A stretch of 64,000 nucleotides of DNA. Origin: an uncultured Thermomicrobiales bacterium. GTDB lineage: Bacteria; Chloroflexota; Chloroflexia; Thermomicrobiales; UBA6265. The notes under the pieces are model-generated. The model saw nothing but the letters and a program-made list of their open reading frames with translations. It ran no database searches and was not told the DNA's origin. Within the stretch, counting starts at the first letter, position 1, and each line of letters starts with the position of its first letter. Shown piece by piece: positions 8,335 through 18,343 of this stretch. The stretch is from assembly GCA_902806355.1 (NCBI GenBank), contig CADCWI010000040.1:1-64000 (forward strand), in the 5' to 3' direction. The position numbers and the translations under genes were made by a program.

Positions 8335-9282
8335 TCAGAGGTCAATCCTTGCCGTGGCGGCACTCCGAAGCTGCTCCACGTCGCGCATCGGGGGCGCGCC
8401 AAAGAGCCGCTTGTATTCGCGATTGAAGTGCGAGGCATCATCGTATCCCACGCGGAACCCGGCACTCGTCGCGTCGATGTTCCCGCCCAGCAGGAGGCGA
8501 CGGGCCTCCTGCAGCCGCAGTTGCTTCTGGAACTGCAGGGGGCTCATTGCGGTGACCTCCTTGAAGTGGTGGTGGAAGCCCGAGACGCTCATGCCCAGAT
8601 CCCGGGCCAAATCCTCAATGCGCAGCGGCCGGTCGAAGTCCTTCCGGAGGCGATCGATCGCCTCAGCGATGCGGTTGGTCTCTCCACCCAGGGTCGCAAG
8701 GTGGCGGATCCTGCCGCCCTGCCCGCCCACCAGGAGCCGGTAGACGATTTCGCGTTTGACCAGCGGTGCCAGGAAGCGCGCCTCGGCCGGGGCGTCTAAG
8801 AGACGGACCAGGCGTACTACGGCGTCACGCAGGCCCGCATCCAAAGGGCTTACGTCCATGGCCGCCACCGGAGCGTGGTTCCGTGATGTGGGGCGACCGG
8901 CCTCGACCATGACCGAGCCCACGAGAAGCGGGTCGAGCGCGAGGACGACGCCCAAATACGGACGCTCCGGCGACGCCTCGGTGATCTGGGTCGCATAGGG
9001 CAGCGCGGCGCTGGCGACGAGGTAGTGGGCGGGGTCGTACCGGTAGCGGCGGTCACCGACCAGAGTCTCCTTGCTGCCCTGCGCGATCACACAGAAGGCG
9101 GGTAAGGACACGCCGTGCCCCAGTTCCGTGGGTGCTGAGAGGCGACGCAGTCGCAGACCGTCCAGCGGCTCGGCGACGCCGTCCTCAGGCACCGCCCACG
9201 CGATGCGTGCGGCCAGCTCCTCCCGGGCAAACTCTGCCTGCTGCCCCTCGTGCGCTGCCTGTTGCTGAATCGTCACATCCAT
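8335..9282 (-). CDS. AraC-family transcriptional regulator
   Basis: A 315-residue regulator. Residues 45-200 match the AraC N-terminal type cupin-like domain (LPAFCVIAQGSKETLVGD, then PYLGVVLALDP). Residues 215-305 hold two helix-turn-helix motifs (IEDLARDLGMSVSGFHHHFK and a second centred on FRVGYDDASHFNREYKRLFG). The ATG is preceded by GGAG at six bases. It faces away from the aldo/keto reductase operon that starts at 10043. This regulator-reductase pairing is common, so it probably controls that operon in response to a small organic inducer. The inducer is unknown. Confidence 0.9.
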   Translation of the reverse strand: MDVTIQQQAAHEGQQAEFAREELAARIAWAVPEDGVAEPLDGLRLRRLSAPTELGHGVSLPAFCVIAQGSKETLVGDRRYRYDPAHYLVASAALPYATQITEASPERPYLGVVLALDPLLVGSVMVEAGRPTSRNHAPVAAMDVSPLDAGLRDAVVRLVRLLDAPAEARFLAPLVKREIVYRLLVGGQGGRIRHLATLGGETNRIAEAIDRLRKDFDRPLRIEDLARDLGMSVSGFHHHFKEVTAMSPLQFQKQLRLQEARRLLLGGNIDATSAGFRVGYDDASHFNREYKRLFGAPPMRDVEQLRSAATARIDL

Positions 9283-9546
9283 CGAAGCTCCGTGTATCGT
9301 TCTTTCCCGTGCTTCTCAACGATTTGCAGGATTGTTCAATCATCGTAGACGATCATCCTACACCCTTGGCTCCTGGGACCACTAGCATTGAAGGTAGATC
9401 GGGGAAGTGCACGCCTCGGTTTGAAGTGACAATCAGGGGCCGCGACTGGCCCCCTGGTTCCCGGTTCACCCCTTCATTCCACAGCGAAAGACGCCGCACG
9501 AGGCTTAAGGTGCTGCCGTACCCACTGTGGCTCCTGCGAGAGAAGA

Positions 9547-9774
9547 ATGAGCATGATTCCCAGTTATCTCAACCCATCTCACGTCTCCGAAGAGTATGAA
9601 CTGCGCCTGCACGCCCGTCCGAGAAACCTGGACGTTCGGAATGACCCGCGTCAATCCATGATGCGTCAGCAGCTTGGACGGTTGATCATCGGCCTGGGCG
9701 AGCTCGTCCATCGGCGCCGCCCATCCGCCATCAGTGAACCAGGCGCCGGCCGGTGGGTTACGAAGGGAGGCTGA
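9547..9774 (+). CDS. small basic hypothetical protein, 75 aa
   Basis: It begins MSMIPSYLNPSHV and continues with ELRLHARPRNLDVR and a helix RQQLGRLIIGLGELVHRR. The layout, a short proline-containing start followed by a basic amphipathic helix and a disordered tail, resembles small uncharacterised proteins that are frequent in Chloroflexota. The start has a weak GAGAAGAATGAG purine stretch. It lies in the gap between the AraC regulator and the aldo/keto reductase. It could be membrane-peripheral. No function can be given. Confidence 0.5.
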   Translation: MSMIPSYLNPSHVSEEYELRLHARPRNLDVRNDPRQSMMRQQLGRLIIGLGELVHRRRPSAISEPGAGRWVTKGG

Positions 9775-10012
9775 CAAGAGGGCAACCGTCATGTCTGGCG
9801 CCAGTGATGTCAGGGTTGAAACCGCTCCGGCGCCCGCCTGATCGACCCGACTAACACCGTCGTCCGCGTCTCCCGCGCCACCCACTCCAGCAGTGACCTC
9901 TGGCCGTACCCGTCGATGGCGCCCAGCGAGACCGACCGCCTACTGGCCCGCCACCAACGATGAGTCGCACGTGACCACGATCCGGCTGATCCCCCGAGCG
10001 TCCGCATCCTGA

Positions 10013-11032
<1,020 letters not shown>

Positions 11033-11056
11033 CCACGCACGTGCGGGAGCAGTACC

Positions 11057-11461
11057 ATGCAGATCACGAGGAATTCCGTTGATACTCGGGTCGGACCGGC
11101 CGAATGGTTCACCGGCACCGTGTATATCGATCTGGTCACGGAGCCGTCCGGTCCCTCCCGGATCGCCGCCAACAGCGTTCACTTCGCGCCCGGCGCCCGC
11201 ACGGCCTGGCACACGCATCCCAACGGTCAGACGATCTTTGTCATGGAAGGCGTTGGCCGCTGCCAGCGCCGTGGCGGCCCGATCGAGGAGATCCGGCCCG
11301 GCGACCGCGTCTTCTTCGAACCAAGAGAGGAGCACTGGCATGGTGCTGCCCCTGATCGCTTCATGACCCATCTCGCGCTGATCGAGGTCGACGCCGAAGG
11401 CAACAGCGCGATGTGGGGCGAGCACGTCACCGACGAAGAGTACGGCCAGCAACCCGGGTGA
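11057..11461 (+). CDS. cupin-domain protein
   Basis: A 134-residue single-domain cupin. The metal-binding motif 1 is AWHTHPNGQTIFVMEGVG and motif 2 is PGDRVFFEPREEHWHGAA, giving His, His, Glu/Gln and His ligands. The fold and length match small quercetinase-like or carboxymuconolactone-decarboxylase-associated cupins. It follows the aldo/keto reductase by 24 bases and is probably co-transcribed. A reductase-cupin pair often serves breakdown or detoxification of small organic compounds. The reaction cannot be assigned from the sequence. Confidence 0.88.
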   Translation: MQITRNSVDTRVGPAEWFTGTVYIDLVTEPSGPSRIAANSVHFAPGARTAWHTHPNGQTIFVMEGVGRCQRRGGPIEEIRPGDRVFFEPREEHWHGAAPDRFMTHLALIEVDAEGNSAMWGEHVTDEEYGQQPG

Positions 11462-11983
11462 CCACGTCGGCCACGGGCTGTCGCGTGGTCGGGCTGTCAC
11501 CCGTTCAGCCTCGGACTCGGTCACGCTCAACTACCATGCACCTTCACGACATGCTCTCTGGAGGTGCTTCGTGAAGCGTCTACATCCGATCGCCGGAGGG
11601 CTGCCGGAGGAGCACCTTGACGAGGTGTGGCACCGCTCCTAGCTCATCGCAGGTACTCTCACTGCCGCAACCTGAGGTTCTCCCAGAGCACCACCTGACC
11701 ACGCATTCCGGTCATGGTTCCATCCTCGTCTGCTTCGACTGTGGGTCGGCTTTACTCATTTCTGCCTTTCAAGGTAGCAATGGATTCACCAGTTGTGTCC
11801 ATTATCTCCTAGGCAAGAAGGCTTGCATGGGTAGTAGAGGGAACACGTTGCTATCCCCCGTACCCTGCTCTGGCCGAGCACCGGGAGAGCAGTTGATCGA
11901 TTGGGGTGGAAGGCGGGCATGGAAAACGGGTGCGCAGATCCTATCTGCACCAGGTGCCACTCTCGGATCGGCGAGGAGGAGGT
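11462..11983. other. intergenic region with partial dispersed repeat
   Basis: No complete gene is seen. A GTG at 11571 with GGAGG upstream opens a 23-residue frame (stop at 11640-11642) that looks like the truncated start of a lost gene. Bases 11912-11940 are a partial third copy of the 37-bp dispersed repeat (GGCGGGCATGGAA, then TGCGC). Confidence 0.4.
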
Positions 11984-12595
11984 ATGACGAGGCAACGACG
12001 ATGGGACGTGTTGCTCATCGGTGGTGCAAGCGGGGTCGGCAAGACGAGCGTCAGCTATCGGCTGGCCCACCACTTCGGCATTGGGATCACCGAGATCGAC
12101 GACTTTCAGATCATCCTCGAGCAGATGACGACGCCAGCGCAGTACCCCGCGGTGCATCTCTTTCGCACGGACCCCGAGGCGTTCTTCCGGATGGACGAGG
12201 ACGGGAAGGTGGCCCACATGGTCCGCTACGGGTCCGTGATGGCTGAGGCGCTGGAGTATGTCATCGCCAATCATCTTGAAGATGGGCACCCGATCGTGCT
12301 GGAGGGGGATTTCATCCTCCCCACCGTCGCGATCCAGGACGTCTATGCCGGCGTACCCAACAACGGCCGGGTGCAGGGGCTATTCCTCCACGAGGAGGAG
12401 GCGCAAATCGCCCGGAACTACGAACTTCGAGAAGGCGGTGAGCAGTCCGGACGGGCGCAGATAAGCTGGCGCAATAGCGAATGGCTGCGGGTGGAGGCCG
12501 AGCGGCTCGGCGTCCCGACACTCCCGGCGCGACCGTGGGAAACGGTCTTTGATCGGGCGTTGGCCGTGCTGGCCGAAGGGTCTTCCCACCCTTGA
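11984..12595 (+). CDS. P-loop kinase-like protein (2-phosphoglycerate kinase type)
   Basis: A 203-residue NTP-binding protein with a clear Walker A motif GASGVGKT at residues 14-21. A DDFQIILEQM segment follows at the place where small-molecule kinases bind their substrate. VLEGDFILP looks like the second acidic strand, and an arginine-rich lid (ARNYELREGGEQSGR) follows. The size and order resemble 2-phosphoglycerate kinase-like and zeta-toxin-like kinases. The ATG at 11984 has GAGGAGGAGG just upstream, so an upstream start at 11906 is unlikely. It stands alone between two copies of a dispersed repeat. The substrate is unknown. Confidence 0.8.
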   Translation: MTRQRRWDVLLIGGASGVGKTSVSYRLAHHFGIGITEIDDFQIILEQMTTPAQYPAVHLFRTDPEAFFRMDEDGKVAHMVRYGSVMAEALEYVIANHLEDGHPIVLEGDFILPTVAIQDVYAGVPNNGRVQGLFLHEEEAQIARNYELREGGEQSGRAQISWRNSEWLRVEAERLGVPTLPARPWETVFDRALAVLAEGSSHP

Positions 12596-13097
12596 CCTGC
12601 ATCGGTGTCGAGCGCGTGAAGCACCGAATCCAACACGACCCTCGAACGCGTCCGCATGCTGGTCCAGGGTAGGGGAGCGATTTGCCCTCCCGGTCGTGCG
12701 GGCGTCCCAAGCGATCGGGCCTTGCCCGAGACCTGCCGATAGGACCACTCGCAAGGCGGGCATGGAAGGGCCCTGCGCGATATAACCCGTCAAGCGGTGA
12801 GAGGGATCAGAGACAAGCCGGTCGCAAGCGTAACGCTGACTTGTCGTCTATCTCGAGCTTGCAGAGCGGAGATGGGACTGCCGTACTCGAGCACCGCGGC
12901 GGTGTTCCGAAGGAGCACGTTGTTCCCATGCGTGATCGTCATCGAAGCACAAGCGTACCAACACCTTCCTGTCCCTGGAACGGCGCCCCGGCAAGGCTGA
13001 TCACGACAAGCCTTCGGGATCCTGCCCGTCCTACGGCGACGGGTAGAATGAAGCCCTGTGGTATCCCCGTCCCTTGACGTGAGAGGTCACCAGCGAA
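12596..13097. other. intergenic region without a credible gene
   Basis: Short frames occur on both strands but none has a ribosome site together with plausible composition. The only structure noted is the dispersed repeat at 12755-12791. Confidence 0.4.
12755..12791 (+). repeat. 37-bp dispersed repeat, copy 2
   Basis: It starts GGCGGGCATGGA and ends GCGATATAACCCGTC, and is inverted relative to the copy at 8167-8203. With the partial copy at 11912-11940 it also brackets the kinase gene. The function is unknown; it could be a terminal repeat of a lost element or a small interspersed repeat. Confidence 0.55.
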
Positions 13098-14147
13098 ATG
13101 CACGAGGCACTACAGTCGCTGCTCCAGCGGCATGCAACAGAATCCGACTTCTCCGGCGTCTGCCTCGTGAAACGCGGAGAGGAAGAGATCGTCCACGTGG
13201 CATACGGGCTGGCCCATCGTGGCTTTGGGGTCCCCAATACCACTGGCACACGTTTCGATATCGCCTCGGTGACGAAGATTTTCACCGCCGCGGCGGTCAT
13301 GCAGTTGGTGGATCGCGAGAAAATCTCGCTCGACACGCGTATCATGCCCTTCCTCGGCGTTACGGGCACAAAGATCAGCGACGACGTCACGGTCTTTCAT
13401 TGCCTGACGCACACCTCCGGCATCGCTGACGACGCGGATGAGGAAGCCGGCGAGGAATACGAGGCGCTGTTCAAGGACACGCCGAACTACTCGATCCGCG
13501 AAACGTGCGACTTCCTGCCCCAGTTTGCCTACAAGGAGCCGAACTTTGCTCCCGGCGAGGGTGTCCGTTACAACAACTGCGCCTTCGTGCTCCTGGGGCT
13601 GGTGATAGAGAACCTCTCGGGCCTGACGTACCGCGACTACGTCAGGCGGCACATCTTCGTACCGGCGGGGATGACCGGGGCGGACTTCTGTGCGATGGAC
13701 GGCACGTGCCAGAATTTCGCAGAGCACTACAAGCGCGTTGTGCACGAGGACGGGTCGGTCGAGTGGCGCAAGAATATCTACTCCTACCCGCCGATCGGAT
13801 CGCCGGACGGCGGCGCGACCGTCACGGCCATGGACCTCGACCGCTTTGTCCGGGCGGTTCGGGCCGATACGCTCATGAGTTCCAGTGCCAGCGCGGAGTT
13901 GCTGCGCCCACATGTGAAGCGACAGGACATCCACGACGGGAGCACATGGAATGGCTTCGCCTTCGAACATGCCCTTGACCGGGACGGCACGATCATCTCG
14001 ATCAGCAAGGAGGGGATGAACGCCGGCGTGGCCAGTTATGTGGTCTTCCACCCCACCACGGACACCACCTGTGTGCTTCTCGCCAATCAGGACTGCGACG
14101 TCTGGGCGATCCAACGCGAGGTCGATGGCATCCTGGCGGCCGATTGA
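13098..14147 (+). CDS. beta-lactamase-family serine hydrolase
   Basis: A 349-residue class C-like serine hydrolase. SVTK at residues 57-60 provides the nucleophile Ser57 and Lys60. The second motif is YNN in VRYNNCAFVLLGLVIE, and LTHTSGI is the usual conserved stretch between them. There is no signal peptide or C-terminal lipocalin domain, so it is a short cytoplasmic member, likely an esterase or peptidase. It is isolated, with about 500 bases without genes upstream and a cupredoxin fragment downstream. It is the second of four such hydrolases in the window, and the four differ clearly in sequence. Confidence 0.88.
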   Translation: MHEALQSLLQRHATESDFSGVCLVKRGEEEIVHVAYGLAHRGFGVPNTTGTRFDIASVTKIFTAAAVMQLVDREKISLDTRIMPFLGVTGTKISDDVTVFHCLTHTSGIADDADEEAGEEYEALFKDTPNYSIRETCDFLPQFAYKEPNFAPGEGVRYNNCAFVLLGLVIENLSGLTYRDYVRRHIFVPAGMTGADFCAMDGTCQNFAEHYKRVVHEDGSVEWRKNIYSYPPIGSPDGGATVTAMDLDRFVRAVRADTLMSSSASAELLRPHVKRQDIHDGSTWNGFAFEHALDRDGTIISISKEGMNAGVASYVVFHPTTDTTCVLLANQDCDVWAIQREVDGILAAD

Positions 14148-14247
14148 TCACCACGCCGGTCGCTGCACTGTTTCGCCTCCGTCGTGCCGTGCAACCTTGT
14201 CAGACGGCACGCAGCAGTTCGGTTATCAAGGTGCCTGCCTGTTGCCC

Positions 14248-14601
14248 ATGCAAGGCTGCCAAGGCGCGACCCCGGACGCCACCCCTGGCACCCCGGTTGG
14301 TACGCCCCAAGCGACCCCCCTAGCGACCAGTGCTGCGCCAGTCGCCATCTCGGCCTTCCTTGCCTTCGAACCAAAGGGCGTCACGATCCCGGCGATGATT
14401 GACATCGTCGTCACCTTGCCGAACAATGGCCTGCTCCAGCACAACTGGGACGTGCTAGGGACGGCCCTCATGACCGCCATCGTGGGTAGCGATGCGGTGG
14501 AGACCGTGACGGTCAACCTGCCAGCCGGGTCCTACGATTTCCAATGCGATGTTCCCGGGCACGCTGAGGCTGGTATGGTCGGCACCCTGACTGTTCAATA
14601 A
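14248..14601 (+). CDS. cupredoxin-domain protein, export signal apparently lost
   Basis: A 117-residue plastocyanin/azurin-like domain. The type 1 copper ligands are all present: His65 (LLQHNWDV), Cys100 and His105 (DFQCDVPGH) and Met110. A Thr/Pro-rich linker (about residues 8-30) precedes the domain, as in exported copper proteins of Chloroflexota. The first 8 residues contain a cysteine but no hydrophobic signal, and the frame upstream overlaps the hydrolase gene without a good start. The 5' end is probably damaged, so this may be a non-exported relic. If exported, it would carry electrons outside the membrane. Confidence 0.7.
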   Translation: MQGCQGATPDATPGTPVGTPQATPLATSAAPVAISAFLAFEPKGVTIPAMIDIVVTLPNNGLLQHNWDVLGTALMTAIVGSDAVETVTVNLPAGSYDFQCDVPGHAEAGMVGTLTVQ

Positions 14602-14643
14602 CCCGCGATCTGCCCGGACCCTCGTCCAGTTTGTCGTCCAGGT

Positions 14644-14668
14644 GGTCGTTCGGCAGCGGCGAACGACC
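14644..14668 (+). terminator. 9-bp stem hairpin after the cupredoxin gene
   Basis: GGTCGTTCG and CGAACGACC pair perfectly around a 7-base loop, 40 bases after the cupredoxin stop. There is no T-run, so the role as terminator is only likely by position. Confidence 0.4.
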
Positions 14669-14825
14669 TGACCCACTGTCCCTCCACTTCCCCACGCTCT
14701 CATGCCGCGGGTGAATCACAATTTTCCCAAGGAAGCCTCGGACACTTTCGTCACAGCGATCCTGGAACTGGCGTCGCTTCAGCCCTGACCAGCCATTTTC
14801 TACCCAACCCAAAGGAGACTCCACC

Positions 14826-15209
14826 ATGTCGACTCCACCCACCAACTCCATGCCGCACCGAGCCACGGACGCGCTCGCCGGCAAGCTCAAACGGACCGAG
14901 TTGCAACGCAGCCCGTCGTCGATTCCCGGGCGGGAGATCGTCCAGGCTCTGACTGAGATCCCGGCCGGCGTCGAGTCGGGCTGGCACATGCACCCGGGCG
15001 AGGAGGTCGGCTACATCATCGCAGGAACGGTCCAGATGATGCGGCACGACCAGCCGACCCAAACCCTTCACGTCGGCGATCCCTTCCTGATGCCACCCAA
15101 CACCCCCCATAACGCGCTCGACGTCGGCCCGGAGACGGGGCGGATGCTCTCCACTTATATTGTGGAGACCGGTAAGCCCCTGACGACTTTCACCACAGGA
15201 CCGGATTAG
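14826..15209 (+). CDS. cupin-domain protein
   Basis: A 127-residue cupin_2 protein. Motif 1 is GWHMHPGEEVGYIIAGTV (His, His, Glu ligands) and motif 2 is VGDPFLMPPNTPHNAL (final His). An N-terminal stretch of about 20 polar residues precedes the fold and has no signal character. The ATG has AAAGGAGACTCCACC upstream, a strong ribosome site. It is monocistronic, with the hairpin at 14644 before it and an IS remnant after it. Related proteins are sensors or small isomerases or dioxygenases. No specific role can be assigned. Confidence 0.85.
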   Translation: MSTPPTNSMPHRATDALAGKLKRTELQRSPSSIPGREIVQALTEIPAGVESGWHMHPGEEVGYIIAGTVQMMRHDQPTQTLHVGDPFLMPPNTPHNALDVGPETGRMLSTYIVETGKPLTTFTTGPD

Positions 15210-15422
15210 CGCCGTTAGACCGATGTAGGGGTGCCCGCTGCTGGACTTCTTCGCTGTCACGATGCGCCTAGAATTGCCGGCACCGCAAGGATTCTCCTTC
15301 GGTCCCGGCTAGTGACTTAGCTCTGGAAACGGCCGCTACCCCGGAGTCTCTGCCGGAGCAAAAGGCCGCGTTCGAGTCCTACCGACCGTACCCAGAACAT
15401 CCTATCGACGACCAAAAGGCAT

Positions 15423-16014
15423 AGAGCGCCTTTCAAAACCGGGGGATGCTGTGAGAGACCATAGGGATGAGCACGCTGCTTGTGCCCGACACGTTGTGGG
15501 CGATCGTCAAACAGCTGCTGCCCATCGAACAGGCCAAACCCAAGGGTGGCCGACTCCACTGATCGCGGCACACCGGGCAGAAAACGGCACCTGATCGGCG
15601 ACCTTCACGGGATTCCGCTGGCCTCGCTGTTGACCGGCGGCAATCGCCACGACAGCATAGCGTTCGAGGAGCTGGTCGACGCGGTGCCGCCGGTCACCCA
15701 ACCGTCAGGTAAGCGGCGCAAACGCCCCGCCAAGCCTCATGCCGACTAGGTGTACGACATCTCCCGCGCTCGCCGCTTCCTGCACCGGCGTCGGATCAAC
15801 GTCCGCATCGCCTGCAAGGGAAGCGACTCAGGCGAGCGCCTGGGTCGCCATCGCTGGGTGATCTAACGGACGCTGGCTTGGCTGAATCAGTAAGGGCGCC
15901 TGACGATCCGCTACGACCGGCGGGCCGACATCCATCAGGCGTTCCTCACCCTCGGCAGTGACCTGCTCTGCTTCAATCACCTGCCCTCCACCGAGGGGTT
16001 GTGACAGGCACTCT
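15423..16014 (+). mobile_element. decayed IS5-family element inserted beside the recombinase fragment
   Basis: Terminal repeats are visible: AGAGCGCCTTTCAAAACC at the left end, and the reverse complement of 15997-16014, AGAGTGCCTGTCACAACC, at the right. The transposase frame runs from 15467 to 16004 with several stops. It begins LVPDTLWAIVKQLLP, then shows HLIGDLHGIPLASLLTGGNR with HDS (DDE region), and ends GRHRWVI and RRADIHQAFL. At about 590 bp it is shorter than intact relatives, so it is internally deleted. Its right end touches the serine recombinase remnant, so the insertion probably truncated that gene. Confidence 0.75.
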
Positions 16015-16015
16015 A

Positions 16016-16672
16016 AAACGCGACTGGCACCGCGCACAACAGCGTGACGTCTCGGTCGAGGCGAAGCGGGGACACCTGAAACGACAGCAGGTCCGGCTCC
16101 GGGACCTCTATTTGGCAGGCGACCTCGATCGTGCTGAGTATCAGCAGCGTCGGGATGCGACACAACGGGAACTTGACGCCTTACCGGCGGGAACCGGGCC
16201 AAATGACGATAGCGCGGCCAAGCTCGTCGAGTACCTCGCTAATGTGGCCAACGCTTGGAGAGTGGCGACGCCTGAAGAACGTAACCGTCTGGCGCGGGAA
16301 CTGTTCACGGAGGCCATTGTCACAAACAATACGGCCGTGGCAGTGGTGCCACGACCGGAAGTTCGTCCGTTCTTCAACTCAATGTTGACCAGTGAAATAA
16401 CGCAACAGCGGAAGCGACGGGGGTTGGTTCAGCACCTTCAATACCCATTTATTCATCCCGTGCGCGTAGCGGTCCCAGACCTACTGCCCCGTGAGGGAAC
16501 TCTTTTCGGTACGCAGTGTTATCGCTCCCGACCCCGCAAGCTCACTCCTGACCAACTCAAGGCGATTCAGCGGCGACCGCATCGCACCCTCAGAGAACTG
16601 GCCGCCGAGTATGGTGTGTCGCACGAGACGATTCGAGCGGCGCGACGTACCGGGAGCACCGAAGGGGAATAG
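16016..16672 (+). pseudogene. large serine recombinase C-terminal fragment, copy 3
   Basis: The fragment encodes the coiled coil and C-terminal DNA-binding part of a large serine recombinase. It has RLRDLYLAGDLDRAEYQQRR, then AWRVATPEERNRLARELFTE and VAVVPRPEVRPFF, and ends in a helix-turn-helix, RTLRELAAEYGVSHETIR. The corresponding parts of the complete enzyme are ELYKWGDLTREAYAAERD and AWDAATPNERNALARLVFQS. The catalytic domain and zinc ribbon are missing; an IS5 element sits at the break. The frame itself is intact for 220 residues, so the decay is recent enough for no stops to appear. Confidence 0.8.
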
Positions 16673-16850
16673 GCTGGCGGCGGCTCAATGCATTGTTACC
16701 GACTGTAAATGCCGAAAACTGCGCCGCGCTTGAGGAACTTCGTGCTCTCCGCGCCGGACAGCGATGCCCACAGCCATTGGTGAACCACCACTGTGATACC
16801 GTGAAACGGGACTGATCCAATCAGGTGTGAGAGGGAAAGGGAGTGGGTGC

Positions 16851-17225
16851 GTGCAATACGCGGGCTTCTGGAAACGGTTCCTTGCCTGGGTAATCGATGC
16901 CATCATTCTGGCTATTGTCGGTGTCATCATCAACCAGGTCTTCGACCAGAACGTGGCCACGCTCATCAGTACGCTGGTTGGTTGGGGCTACTTCGCCGGT
17001 ATGGAGAGCTCGGAGCGTCAGGCTACGCTGGGCAAAAGCGCGATGGGGATCGTCGTCACCGATGTCGGTGGTCAGCGCATCTCGTTCCTGAGGGCCACCG
17101 GCCGCTACTTCGCCAAAATCCTCTCGGCCCTGATCCTGCTTTTCGGGTACATCATGGCAGCGTTCACCGCACGGAAGCAGGGACTCCACGACATGCTTGC
17201 CGGCACCCTCGTGCTGAGCCGGTAG
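16851..17225 (+). CDS. RDD-family membrane protein
   Basis: A 124-residue RDD protein. YAGFWKRFLAWVIDAIIL carries the family's Arg and Asp residues in the first membrane segment. A second short membrane stretch (VATLISTLVGWGYFAG) is followed by ATLGKSAMGIVVTD, the conserved glycine/lysine loop. A third segment (ILSALILLFGYIMAAFT) precedes KQGLHDMLAGTLVL, the canonical end. The GTG at 16851 with AAAGGGAGTGGG before it is preferred over the GTG at 16827. RDD proteins are transport-related membrane proteins of mostly unknown function. It stands alone between the recombinase fragment and the att-like repeat. Confidence 0.85.
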   Translation: MQYAGFWKRFLAWVIDAIILAIVGVIINQVFDQNVATLISTLVGWGYFAGMESSERQATLGKSAMGIVVTDVGGQRISFLRATGRYFAKILSALILLFGYIMAAFTARKQGLHDMLAGTLVLSR

Positions 17226-17340
17226 CACGCTCGCCGATGGGGACCGGGTCTAATGAAGTGGCCATGAAGGGGCTCCCCTCACGGGAAGCTGGTTTCCGTG
17301 CAGTACCGCAAATCTCGCGCAGCGGGCCATGACGGACACG

Positions 17341-17400
17341 ACAACGGCCCCGATGGTTCGGGCCCGTCAACTGAGGTATTGAGCGATCGGAAGCTACGGG
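17341..17400 (+). repeat. degenerate att-like direct repeat, left copy
   Basis: By eye, 50 of 60 bases match 49135-49194 in the same orientation, including TCAA.TGAGGTATTGA and CGGAAGC.ACGGG. The right copy holds the recombinase C-terminus, the tRNA terminator and the tRNA-Asp 3' end. In the same frame the left copy still encodes NGP...PS(T)EVL..RK, like the recombinase tail. This may be the left end of the island. No gene is seen in the rest of 17226-17727. Confidence 0.6.
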
Positions 17401-17727
17401 CGTCCGGTGAGGCCACCCCACTCCTGTACTGAGCACATACCAATAATCTCACTCCCTTCCCCGAGTGGAGGGAGAGCAGTCGTTGCGACCGCGTGATGGG
17501 CACATGACTCTTGGGGACTCTCCTGGTTCGATCACCGACGCATCGATCTCGTGGATGCTGACGGTGGCGAAAGCGCCAGAGCCGCAGGAGTGGTTTGTCG
17601 GCGTCGCATAGCTGGGGGTGTACGTTCAGACTTAAGTGTACGGCGCAAGGGCGGCATGCATGGAGCGGGATGCTAGACTGCGGACAATGTTCCCCGAAAC
17701 CTCGTATCTACCCGCCTGGAGGCCAGA

Positions 17728-18222
17728 ATGATCAGCTTTCGTTCGTATGCCGGGTTTCTTCTTGGATTAGCCATGCTCATCCCCGGCGGGACCTCTGCGC
17801 AGGAGGCAACACCAATCATCGGTGAAAACCGCACCGTCCTTATCCTCGTAGAGCGGCCGGAACAGGTGACTATCCTTGATCTCGGTGCACCCGGCAAAAG
17901 CGCCGGTGATGTGACCGTCTGGGGTCCCAACCCGTTGTATGACGAAGCGAATGCGGTCGATACAGGCGCTTTGACCCATGGCTCCTGCATGTCGCTCAAT
18001 ACGGCCGGGGACAATCACTGCCTGGAAACCGTCCTGTTTGCCGATGGCAGCACCCTGGAGATTCAGGGCATCCAGCGCGGTTCGGGCGAGCCATCCCTGA
18101 CGACGATTGTCGGTGGGTCCGGGCCGTATCGCGGCGCAACCGGCACCGTGCTGGTCGATCCGTCAGCGGACTACCGGACATGGACCAAGACCTTCGAGGT
18201 GGTCGTGCCGGCGAACAACTAG
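17728..18222 (+). CDS. secreted protein with allene oxide cyclase-like barrel
   Basis: A 164-residue protein with a Sec signal peptide (residues 1-24, hydrophobic GFLLGLAMLIPGG, cut near SAQ). The mature part is beta-rich, with TVLILVERPEQVTILDLG and GGSGPYRGATGTVLVDP. The latter glycine-rich signature is typical of allene oxide cyclase-like and dirigent-like barrels, which in bacteria have no known enzyme role. Two cysteines in the middle (GSCMSLN and NHCLET) may form a disulfide. It acts outside the membrane. The next gene, also exported, starts 120 bases later and may be co-transcribed. Confidence 0.78.
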   Translation: MISFRSYAGFLLGLAMLIPGGTSAQEATPIIGENRTVLILVERPEQVTILDLGAPGKSAGDVTVWGPNPLYDEANAVDTGALTHGSCMSLNTAGDNHCLETVLFADGSTLEIQGIQRGSGEPSLTTIVGGSGPYRGATGTVLVDPSADYRTWTKTFEVVVPANN

Positions 18223-18343
18223 TTCAAGGGGAGCTTCGGGCCATCGGGGTCTCGTGCCGCGCAGCAGCGGGAGGTGATGAAGAGGACGACATGAACGAGC
18301 AGGACGTGGCCGTTCTCGTCGTATTCATCAGAGGAGATAGACC

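Noticed and set aside
9505..9885. Minus-strand frame of 126 codons overlapping the small gene at 9547
   Set aside because: It has no ribosome site or motif, and the plus-strand frame has the more protein-like composition. Not certain, but the weaker choice.
13110..14114. Minus-strand open frame of 334 codons
   Set aside because: Antisense to the hydrolase at 13098, which carries SVTK and YNN.
15317..15422. Short plus-strand protein end (SLPEQKAAFESYRPYPEH)
   Set aside because: It reads protein-like and stops just before the IS, so it may be the end of a lost gene, but there is no start or homology to support an annotation.
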